This document shows positions 1-5,365 of a stretch of DNA of 7,929 bases, in pieces. Source of the DNA: Thermoplasmata archaeon (GTDB lineage: Archaea > Thermoplasmatota > Thermoplasmata > Thermoplasmatales > Thermoplasmataceae); assembly GCA_021797955.1 (NCBI GenBank), contig JAJZYV010000070.1, positions 1 to 7,929 on the forward strand, read 5' to 3'. The notes under the pieces were generated by a model. It was not told where the DNA came from and ran no database searches. It saw nothing but the letters and a program-made list of their open reading frames with translations. Position 1 is the stretch's first letter; every line of letters starts with the position of its first letter. Made by a program: the position numbers and the translations under genes.

Positions 1-1074
1 CTTAGAATAACCATATGCCCCCTGCCATTGTAGTGCATCATTTATTGCGTCAAATGCCCATGTTGTAGAAAGAAGCTTGGCTTTTGCAATTTCTTTGCTT
101 ACCCTAAATCTGTCATACTTTCCAAACCTCTGTTCTTGATCATAAAACCAAAGTGCACGATACCCAAGATCCAGAGCCGTTTCCATTCTGGCGGTGTGTT
201 CAGCTACTGAAAATTGGAGTCCCTGATACCTTACAATTTCCTTTCCGAAAGCAACTCGATTCTTCATGTATTCGATTCCCCTTCCTATTGATTCAAGAGC
301 TGCGCCCCCACTTATTACTGAAATTATAGCTCTGGCAAACTCAAAGCCTTCGTGAATGATATTGAACCCTTTGTCAATAGTGCCAATGAGATTTTCTTCT
401 GGGATGTCATAATCCTTAATCTTGAATGCCCCCCATGAAGATCCTTCACGACCCATTTCCTCAAGAAAAGTCACATCCATGTGATCTTTACTATAAGGAA
501 CAAAAAATAAGGAAACCCCTCTGGCTCCCTTGTCGGGAGATGTTTTTGCTACTGTGACAAATCCTCCACCGTTATCCATGATATTTTTCATAAGACTGAT
601 ATAACTTTTTTCTCCGTTCAGTGTATAGCTCTTTCCGTTTTTCTTTGCCGTTGTTTTCATTGAAGCTACATCTGACCCAAAATTTGGTTCCGTTGATGCT
701 ATACCTACGAAATTTTCACCCCTTGCAACCTTTGGCAAGTATTTTTCCTTCAGACTTTCCGTGCCATATTTTGATACCAAGTATGCCCACGCATTATTTA
801 CAAGAAACATTACCGGTATGGATACTGTTGGATCAGCCCTTCCAATCTCCTCGGCAATTATTCCGACACTTACTGCATCCCTGTTGCTTCCGCCATATTT
901 CTCAGGAACAGTTAACCCAAAAAATCCCTGTTGTGCCATCTTTTTTATGAGTTCAGGATCGATCCTCTTTTGTTTTATCATATCCCGAATCCTTGGAGAT
1001 ATCTCCTTTTTACAGAATGCTCTTGCGGACTCTCTTATGATCTCCTGCTCTTCACTAAATGTAAAATCAAGCAT
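1..1074 (-). CDS. Acyl-CoA dehydrogenase (partial, C-terminus beyond left edge)
   Basis: This flavoprotein dehydrogenase should oxidise an acyl-CoA to the 2,3-enoyl-CoA in the cytoplasm, passing electrons to an electron-transfer flavoprotein. I translated 358 codons from the ATG at 1074-1072 to the window edge without a stop. The start MLDFTFSEEQ is the usual family N-terminus. A helical N-terminal domain covers about 1-115. The flavin/substrate beta-domain follows, with GIASTEPNFGSD at 124-135 and LNGEKSYIS at 152-160. In the C-terminal helical domain, R273-AFGK and the YQGLQF segment (283-288) match the flavin-contacting region, and QWQGAYGYS (349-357) matches the family's Q-hGG-GY segment. 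The catalytic glutamate of most family members comes just after this segment and lies outside the window, so activity and substrate class cannot be judged. About 20-30 residues are missing. The gene lies 84 bases downstream of taw1 and appears to have its own promoter. Confidence 0.93.
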   Translation of the reverse strand, partial: MLDFTFSEEQEIIRESARAFCKKEISPRIRDMIKQKRIDPELIKKMAQQGFFGLTVPEKYGGSNRDAVSVGIIAEEIGRADPTVSIPVMFLVNNAWAYLVSKYGTESLKEKYLPKVARGENFVGIASTEPNFGSDVASMKTTAKKNGKSYTLNGEKSYISLMKNIMDNGGGFVTVAKTSPDKGARGVSLFFVPYSKDHMDVTFLEEMGREGSSWGAFKIKDYDIPEENLIGTIDKGFNIIHEGFEFARAIISVISGGAALESIGRGIEYMKNRVAFGKEIVRYQGLQFSVAEHTARMETALDLGYRALWFYDQEQRFGKYDRFRVSKEIAKAKLLSTTWAFDAINDALQWQGAYGYSK

Positions 1075-1099
1075 GAGAGTACATAGTAGGGTTGTATAG

Positions 1100-1107
1100 A
1101 AATTTAA
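1100..1107 (-). promoter_or_regulatory. Putative TATA box for the acyl-CoA dehydrogenase gene
   Basis: Read on the minus strand, the sequence is TTAAATTT, centred about 30 bases before the ATG at 1074. Archaeal transcription usually starts 25-27 bases after the TATA centre, so the mRNA would have a leader of only a few bases. No purine-rich ribosome binding site precedes the ATG, which agrees with a leaderless or nearly leaderless transcript. The site is inferred by position and composition only. Confidence 0.45.
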
Positions 1108-1139
1108 GCGTCTAATTTGGCAGTTTAATAAGGGAAATG

Positions 1140-1154
1140 ATCCAATGTTTGGAT
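1140..1154. repeat. Perfect 6-bp inverted repeat between taw1 and the acyl-CoA dehydrogenase gene
   Basis: ATCCAA and TTGGAT are separated by TGT. The element starts 4 bases after the taw1 stop codon and lies 66-80 bases upstream of the acyl-CoA dehydrogenase start. It could be a small RNA hairpin at the end of the taw1 transcript or an operator upstream of the dehydrogenase promoter. No long T-run follows it on the minus strand, so it is not a classical terminator. Confidence 0.35.
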
Positions 1155-1158
1155 AAAC

Positions 1159-2121
1159 TTAGTTTACTGTTATTGCTTTCTCCTCTATTTCATTGAAATT
1201 AATGAACCTGTTAGTTGGATCCTTACATAGAAGTGTGACTCTGCTGTCTCTCCTTTCTGAGGTAAAATCATAACCTAATCTTGAGGCAAGTTCTCTGGAA
1301 AATTCTACTATTGAATCGTGAGAGGGCATATTATCCTGAGTTAATCTTGTGATTGACTGTCCCACATGAACATAACCCTTGGATTCGATAAAATCTGGTT
1401 CGGCAGTTTTATCCATCCGAGCATATTCATCAATGTATGGCATATTCACGTCCTTTACCAGAGTATGTCTGATTACCTTCCTTGTATCAAGGGAGGGCAA
1501 AAGCTCAAGAGTTCTGTTGAAGTTTTCCCATGCATTCCCAATTGCCGGGTTCAACACATCGTTAAAGATTTCTTTAGTCGGTCCTGCGGTAGTAACATAC
1601 AATTGAGTTGGAAGCGGGTTGAGTTTTTCAAGTACCATTGGCAGTGTTCCGTTCGTAACAAGGAATGTTGATATTCCCCTCTTCCCAGCTAGTTCTATAA
1701 ATTCCCCTAATCTGGAATAGAGCGTTGGCTCTCCTGTTAGGGAGATTGCAATATGTTTTGGCATAGATGCCTCTTTCCACATTTCTGGTGTGACTTTTGG
1801 GTTACCCTTAAGACCAGAAATTAGTTTCAAGTGGGCCTTTATGCTCTCTTCCAATATGAATTCAGGGTCATCTTCATAAGAAATTTTCATACTATCAAAA
1901 CCCTGAAATCTCCAGCAAAAAGAGCAATTTTCAGTACATGAATTAAGCGCAGGTGTCATCTGCACGCACTGATGTGAATTAATTCCATAAAAGGTACCCT
2001 TATAGCAGGAGGCTCCTCCGGTCATCTGGCTTTTTGTCCAGTGGCATACCTTGACCGCAGAATGTTCACCTACAAGACCATAATGTTGTTTCTTATAAAT
2101 TTCAGCGTATTTATTTGCCAC
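1159..2121 (-). CDS. taw1: tRNA 4-demethylwyosine synthase, radical SAM enzyme
   Basis: Taw1 (TYW1) condenses N1-methylguanosine-37 of tRNA-Phe with a two-carbon unit from pyruvate to form the tricyclic imidazopurine core of wyosine-type nucleosides. The 320-residue protein is of normal length for the archaeal enzyme, which lacks the flavodoxin domain of the eukaryotic protein. The radical SAM cluster motif is C62-TEN-C66-SF-C69 followed by W70. Three further cysteines at 26, 39 and 52 match those that hold the second iron-sulphur cluster in TYW1, and K41 close to C39 is a candidate for the pyruvate-binding lysine. ISLTGEPTLY at 126-135 is the SAM-contacting GGE-like segment, and LVTNGT at 154-159 follows in the barrel. 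The start is GTG at 2121: an in-frame stop lies three codons upstream, and the next methionine (33) would lose C26. Wyosine stabilises codon pairing at position 37, preventing frameshifts. The gene is divergent from cbiA. Confidence 0.95.
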   Translation of the reverse strand: MANKYAEIYKKQHYGLVGEHSAVKVCHWTKSQMTGGASCYKGTFYGINSHQCVQMTPALNSCTENCSFCWRFQGFDSMKISYEDDPEFILEESIKAHLKLISGLKGNPKVTPEMWKEASMPKHIAISLTGEPTLYSRLGEFIELAGKRGISTFLVTNGTLPMVLEKLNPLPTQLYVTTAGPTKEIFNDVLNPAIGNAWENFNRTLELLPSLDTRKVIRHTLVKDVNMPYIDEYARMDKTAEPDFIESKGYVHVGQSITRLTQDNMPSHDSIVEFSRELASRLGYDFTSERRDSRVTLLCKDPTNRFINFNEIEEKAITVN

Positions 2122-2140
2122 ATCACTTTAGAAAAACCAT

Positions 2141-2148
2141 TTATATAA
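2141..2148 (-). promoter_or_regulatory. TATA box of taw1
   Basis: The self-complementary TTATATAA lies 20-27 bases before the GTG start of taw1. No ribosome binding site is visible between it and the start codon, so the transcript is probably leaderless. It is the best TATA match on this side of the divergent spacer. Confidence 0.6.
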
Positions 2149-2261
2149 CATTTCTGTAATTACAATTGTTCATATTGAATAATTATTCCAAAATTCATTT
2201 AACTTTAGATTTGAAAAAGTTAATCTACCCTGATGAGCTAAAAACCAGTTGAATGCCTATG

Positions 2262-2268
2262 TTTAAAA
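2262..2268 (+). promoter_or_regulatory. Putative TATA box of cbiA
   Basis: TTTAAAA is centred 39 bases before the cbiA ATG. Transcription would start near 2291, giving a leader of roughly 13 bases. This agrees with the presence of a ribosome binding site in this leader, unlike the neighbouring genes that seem leaderless. Confidence 0.4.
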
Positions 2269-2289
2269 TTTTCAATTGTATTACTGCTC

Positions 2290-2294
2290 GAGGT
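2290..2294 (+). promoter_or_regulatory. Ribosome binding site of cbiA
   Basis: GAGGT ends 9 bases before the ATG at 2304 and can pair with the usual archaeal 16S rRNA 3' end. It supports 2304 as the start codon, which also places the P-loop at the expected distance from the N-terminus. Confidence 0.55.
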
Positions 2295-2303
2295 TCGAAA
2301 TAG

Positions 2304-3584
2304 ATGAAGATATTCGGCATTAGCGCACCCTACACAGGATCTGGTAAAACCACTGTTACTCTGGCACTTCTGTCTAAATTAAATAATTCTACATCTGTGA
2401 AGATTGGTCCAGATTATATAGATAAAAACCTGCATTCGTCTGTAACGAATATCAATCCATATAATATTGACCGCTGGCTTCAGGGACCACAATATAGAGA
2501 TATTTTTCTCTCATCAATATCACAATTTGATTATGCAGTTATTGAAGGTGTCATGGGTCTTTACGATTCCGGTTCTCCTATGAAACTGAATTCACTTTAC
2601 TACTTCAGGAGGATGAAAATACCCTATATTCTTGTTGTTGATGTATACAAAGTAGCAGAATCTGGTTACTATATGGCAAAGTCTTTCATAACGGGCCTAT
2701 GCATCGGAGTCATAATCAACAATTATGCCGGTGAAAGACATCTTGAAATGGTCTCAAAGCCATTTATTGATCATGGTATAAGGATCATAGGAGCTATCCC
2801 ACACAGTAAGGAATTCGAGCTCCCAGAAAGGCATCTTGGATTATCCACGGAGATACCAAATGAAAAAATCAGAGATATTGCCACAAAGGTCTCTAAATTC
2901 ATCAACCTTGATTTCCTGGAGGATTTGCCAGAAATCAAATATCAATCAGCAGATCTTAAGATGAATACTCCGGTGACTGGAAATTATAATATATATGTAG
3001 CTAAAGATTCTGCATTTAACTTCTACTATGAGGATTCTATGGACACCCTTAGAAAAATTGGAAATGTTTCTTATTTTTCACCACTGAAGAATGAAGTCCC
3101 TGAAGATGCAGATTTCATTTATCTGGGAGGAGGTTACCCTGAACTCTATTCCGACGAGTTATCCCGGAGTTATAAGACTTTGGATTACATAAGAAATTTC
3201 TCTGAATCAGGGAAGATCATCGTGGGAGAATGTGGTGGTTTAATGTATATGGAATCTGGTATTGAAACGGCCAACGGGACAAAGAGAATGTTAGGTATAT
3301 TTAGGGGGACTGTAGAGAAGAATGGAATTCTAACCATAGGCTATACACAAATGAAGGTTGTTAAAGATAGTCCACTCTTCAAGAAAAACGATATTGTAAG
3401 AGGGCATGAGTTTCATTACAGCTCAATAGTTGATGAGGGGGAAAAAAGCCTAAGGATGGAAATGGGAAAGGGAATCAATGGCATGGACGGTCTCATATCA
3501 GTAAATTCTTTTGGCTCTTATTCTCATTTTTCACTTTCCAGATATTCTAAGCGACTCCTATACTCACTCATTAATTCAAAATGA
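2304..3584 (+). CDS. cbiA: Cobyrinate a,c-diamide synthase (CbiA/CobB family)
   Basis: CbiA uses ATP and glutamine to amidate the a and c side chains of cobyrinate during cobalamin synthesis in the cytoplasm. The 426-residue protein has the full two-domain layout, slightly shorter than many members (about 450). The N-terminal synthetase domain has the P-loop PYTGSGKTT (9-17), KIGPDYID (33-40) and VIEGVMGLYD (79-88). A linker near 205-225 leads to the class I glutaminase-like domain, which has AFNFYYEDS (237-245), YLGGGYPEL (273-281), the nucleophile C310 in GECGGLMYM, RGHEFHYS (366-373) and a C-terminal SYSH whose H408 fits the catalytic histidine. All key residues are present. No other cobalamin gene is in the window. 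CfbB, the related amidase of coenzyme F430 synthesis, and CobQ are relatives; CfbB is unlikely in a non-methanogen and CobQ lacks the GPDYID-type substrate region seen here. Confidence 0.92.
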   Translation: MKIFGISAPYTGSGKTTVTLALLSKLNNSTSVKIGPDYIDKNLHSSVTNINPYNIDRWLQGPQYRDIFLSSISQFDYAVIEGVMGLYDSGSPMKLNSLYYFRRMKIPYILVVDVYKVAESGYYMAKSFITGLCIGVIINNYAGERHLEMVSKPFIDHGIRIIGAIPHSKEFELPERHLGLSTEIPNEKIRDIATKVSKFINLDFLEDLPEIKYQSADLKMNTPVTGNYNIYVAKDSAFNFYYEDSMDTLRKIGNVSYFSPLKNEVPEDADFIYLGGGYPELYSDELSRSYKTLDYIRNFSESGKIIVGECGGLMYMESGIETANGTKRMLGIFRGTVEKNGILTIGYTQMKVVKDSPLFKKNDIVRGHEFHYSSIVDEGEKSLRMEMGKGINGMDGLISVNSFGSYSHFSLSRYSKRLLYSLINSK

Positions 3585-3643
3585 ATTAAGACCCCGTGAC
3601 TTTAGAAGTTATATGTACCCACAAAAATAGAGAGAACTTTTGA

Positions 3644-3676
3644 AGCCTCAGGCTCTTTTAATCTAATGAATTTTTT
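3644..3676 (+). terminator. Possible cbiA transcription end: short hairpin and T-runs
   Basis: AGCC-TCA-GGCT (3644-3654) can form a four-pair hairpin, followed by CTTTT and, after 12 bases, a run of six T (3671-3676). Archaeal RNA polymerase terminates mainly at T-rich tracts, so the T-runs matter more than the weak stem. The call rests on position and composition only. Confidence 0.3.
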
Positions 3677-3692
3677 ATGCAATATAATCAGC

Positions 3693-3709
3693 TTGTCATT
3701 TGACAAATG
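3693..3709. repeat. Two nested perfect palindromes upstream of the oxidoreductase gene
   Basis: TTGTCA-TT-TGACAA (3693-3706) and CATTTG-A-CAAATG (3697-3709) overlap one another. They lie 51-67 bases before the ATG at 3760, upstream of the nearest TATA-like box and about 5 bases downstream of another AT box at 3681-3688. The size and symmetry fit a binding site for a dimeric helix-turn-helix regulator. No regulator gene is in the window. Confidence 0.45.
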
Positions 3710-3731
3710 TAGATGAAATCTTTTAGGAAAT

Positions 3732-3739
3732 GTTAAATC
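3732..3739 (+). promoter_or_regulatory. Putative TATA box of the oxidoreductase gene
   Basis: GTTAAATC is centred about 25 bases before the ATG at 3760, the expected spacing for a leaderless transcript. No ribosome binding site precedes the ATG. A second candidate, AATATAAT at 3681-3688, would give a leader of about 50 bases and would place the nested palindromes at the transcription start. Confidence 0.4.
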
Positions 3740-3759
3740 TCATAAGATAATAGAAATTC

Positions 3760-4704
3760 ATGAAGTTTGGCATAGTAAGTCTGGGAAATCATGCAATAAA
3801 CCGGGTGGTACCTGCAATCATATCTTCAGGAAACGAGATTGGCGGGGTTTATAGTACAAACCAAAATAAGGCAAGTGAATTTTCAAAAAAATACGGATGC
3901 AATCAGCACGGCGTTCTTGAGGAGCTTTTGAAGGAAGACTTGGACGCTGTCTATATTAGTTCGCCAAATTTTCTGCACTATAATTATTCCATGGCATCAT
4001 TCAGACATGGAAAACATGTTCTTCTTGAAAAGCCCATGACCTTGAAGATGGAACACGCGGAGGAACTGGTAAAATATTCCCAAGAAATGAATCTGAAACT
4101 TGGGATAGGATTTCACATGAGGTTTCATCCCGTCGCGAAAATGATTAAGGAAAAATTAAATAATGATTCCATGGGAGAAATAAGTTATATGGAGGCATCA
4201 TGGGGATCCTATTCTCAAGGAACCAGAGCAAACCCTGAATCTTCATGGTGGAACGAGGATGAAAAAGTTGGCGGGGGTGCCATAATGGGCATGGGTGTTC
4301 ATGTTTTGGACTTTCTTAATTATATAATGGAGAGAGAACCGGATGAAGTTAAGGGTATGGGTTCACCTCCTGGGAGGATCGTTGATGATACCAGAGTTGG
4401 GATTCTGAGATTTGGAAGTACTTTGGGAAGTATAAATACGTCAAGGAAATATTCCGTACCAGACAATTCCATAAGAATTTTTGGAACAAGAGGGACAATA
4501 GAAGGAAACAATATATTTGGAACCAAAATTACGGGAGAATTGAGAGTCAATGGGAAAGTAGAAAAGATATTCAACGATAGCGTGAGCTTATACGAATCTG
4601 AAGTTAGTGCATTTGTTGATCTTGTGAACAATAAGAAGTCAGAAATAGCTCAGGGAAGTGAAGGTGCTGCTGTGGTACGGGAAACCATTGAACTGATGAA
4701 ATAA
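3760..4704 (+). CDS. Gfo/Idh/MocA-family NAD(P)-dependent oxidoreductase, substrate unknown
   Basis: Members of this family oxidise or reduce sugars, cyclitols and related alcohols with NAD(P). The 314-residue protein has the typical two domains: an N-terminal Rossmann fold (about 1-118) and a C-terminal alpha/beta substrate domain with a large open sheet. E90-K91-P92 holds the conserved catalytic lysine, GIGFHMRFHP (115-124) opens the second domain, and GGG (171-173) begins the motif that ends in H181 and D184. Two positions depart from the norm. The nucleotide loop reads SLGNHA (7-12), with serine where the first glycine of GxGxxA/G is expected. The aspartate that normally precedes the catalytic histidine by four residues is G177. 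The remaining fold motifs are intact, so I infer a working but unusual enzyme or a binding protein. It could be a sugar dehydrogenase; nothing nearby gives the substrate. The gene probably has its own promoter and ends 45 bases before ppa. Confidence 0.88.
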   Translation: MKFGIVSLGNHAINRVVPAIISSGNEIGGVYSTNQNKASEFSKKYGCNQHGVLEELLKEDLDAVYISSPNFLHYNYSMASFRHGKHVLLEKPMTLKMEHAEELVKYSQEMNLKLGIGFHMRFHPVAKMIKEKLNNDSMGEISYMEASWGSYSQGTRANPESSWWNEDEKVGGGAIMGMGVHVLDFLNYIMEREPDEVKGMGSPPGRIVDDTRVGILRFGSTLGSINTSRKYSVPDNSIRIFGTRGTIEGNNIFGTKITGELRVNGKVEKIFNDSVSLYESEVSAFVDLVNNKKSEIAQGSEGAAVVRETIELMK

Positions 4705-4720
4705 CAAACGTATGGTAATG

Positions 4721-4728
4721 TTTAAGAT
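4721..4728 (+). promoter_or_regulatory. Putative TATA box of ppa
   Basis: TTTAAGAT is centred about 25 bases before the ATG at 4750, with no ribosome binding site in between. This fits a leaderless transcript and suggests that ppa is not dependent on read-through from the oxidoreductase gene 45 bases upstream. Confidence 0.5.
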
Positions 4729-4749
4729 AGAAATTTCCCTGTAGTTTTA

Positions 4750-5289
4750 ATGGCAAATGAAAGTTTATGGCATGCGATAGGGCCTGGCGAAAAGGCACCT
4801 GAAGAAGTGAACGTGATAATAGAAACTCCTAAAGGCAGCAGAAACAAGTATGAAATCAGCAAGGACTATAATGGCATAGTGCTTGACCGTGTACTGCATT
4901 CATCTGTTGTTTATCCTGCAGATTATGGTTTAATCCCTCATACACTTTATGACGATGGAGACCCTATAGATGTGGTTGTCGTCATGAGCTTTCCGACATA
5001 TCCTGGAATCATGCTTAAGGCAAGACCCATCGGCATTATGCATATGATTGATGCAGGAGATAAAGATAACAAGATAATAGCAGTTCCTTCAAAAGATCCT
5101 GCTTTTTCACATGTAAAGTCAATGGACGACCTGAATCCACATCTTCTTAAGGAATTCAAGAACTTCTTTGAAACCTATAAACTGCTAGAGGGCAAAAAAA
5201 CATCTGTTGATGGTTTTGGTTCTAAGGAAGAGGCCTATGAGGAAATAAAGCAATCCATCAAAGTTTACAAAGATAAATATCCAAAATAA
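4750..5289 (+). CDS. ppa: Inorganic pyrophosphatase, family I (class A)
   Basis: This soluble Mg-dependent enzyme hydrolyses diphosphate to phosphate, pulling forward the many biosynthetic reactions that release it. The length of 179 residues is typical of bacterial and archaeal family I enzymes. The signature DGDPIDV is at 69-75, preceded by YD. The active-site set of the E. coli enzyme is complete by alignment: E25, K33, E35, R47, Y59, D69 (in YDDGD, at the first signature aspartate), D71, D74, D101, D106, K108, and Y143-K144. The HSSVVYPADYG block (50-60) is also standard. The start at 4750 fits the usual N-terminus and the TATA spacing. It is a housekeeping gene; its neighbours do not form an obvious pathway with it, though the prenyl-transfer reaction encoded further downstream does release diphosphate. 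Confidence 0.96.
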   Translation: MANESLWHAIGPGEKAPEEVNVIIETPKGSRNKYEISKDYNGIVLDRVLHSSVVYPADYGLIPHTLYDDGDPIDVVVVMSFPTYPGIMLKARPIGIMHMIDAGDKDNKIIAVPSKDPAFSHVKSMDDLNPHLLKEFKNFFETYKLLEGKKTSVDGFGSKEEAYEEIKQSIKVYKDKYPK

Positions 5290-5365
5290 TTTTATATTTA
5301 GCAGACTGGGAATTATTATTACTTCTTTTGGATTATTCTCATTGTTTAACAAATGAATAAATAGA
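5290..5365. promoter_or_regulatory. Spacer between ppa and the MFS gene: T-rich end and AT-rich promoter
   Basis: The first part has TTTTATATTT and a pyrimidine-rich run (5313-5332), which could terminate ppa transcription. The second part has two TATA-like stretches, TTTAAC at 5345-5350 and AATAAATA at 5355-5362. The former would start transcription close to the GTG codon at 5378, the latter near 5384, upstream of the ATG at 5411. No ribosome binding site is convincing. Confidence 0.35.

Larger units (their letters stand above)
2124..2303. promoter_or_regulatory. Divergent promoter region between taw1 and cbiA
   Basis: This 180-base AT-rich spacer carries the promoters for both flanking genes. 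It contains a 10-base palindrome, TGTAATTACA, at 2155-2164. It also holds two nearly identical inverted elements: GTAATTACAATTG at 2156-2168 and, on the other strand, GTAATACAATTG at 2284-2273. The first lies just upstream of the taw1 TATA box; the second lies between the cbiA TATA-like box and its probable transcription start. I saw no open reading frame, RNA gene or cobalamin-riboswitch-like structure in it. Confidence 0.6.
3585..3759. promoter_or_regulatory. Spacer between cbiA and the oxidoreductase gene
   Basis: This 175-base AT-rich stretch has no credible gene. Its first half holds a small hairpin candidate with downstream T-runs that may end cbiA transcription. Its second half holds nested palindromes at 3693-3709, an AATATAAT at 3681-3688 and a TATA-like TTAAAT close to the next gene. 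It therefore appears to combine a 3' end with a promoter and possible operator. Confidence 0.5.

Noticed and set aside
621..1099. Two plus-strand open frames of 109 and 112 codons
   Set aside because: They lie antisense to the acyl-CoA dehydrogenase, whose minus-strand frame shows clear family motifs along its whole length; the plus-strand translations resemble no known family.
1366..1671. Plus-strand open frames opposite taw1
   Set aside because: They are shadows of the taw1 reading frame, which has all six expected cysteines and the radical SAM motifs.
2124..2303. Cobalamin riboswitch upstream of cbiA
   Set aside because: The likely leader is only about 13 bases and no B12-box-like conserved core was seen; the spacer reads as promoter DNA.
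2304..3584. CfbB (Ni-sirohydrochlorin a,c-diamide synthase) instead of CbiA
   Set aside because: CfbB belongs to coenzyme F430 synthesis in methanogens and methane oxidisers; nothing in the window suggests methanogenesis. The two cannot be fully separated by motif alone.
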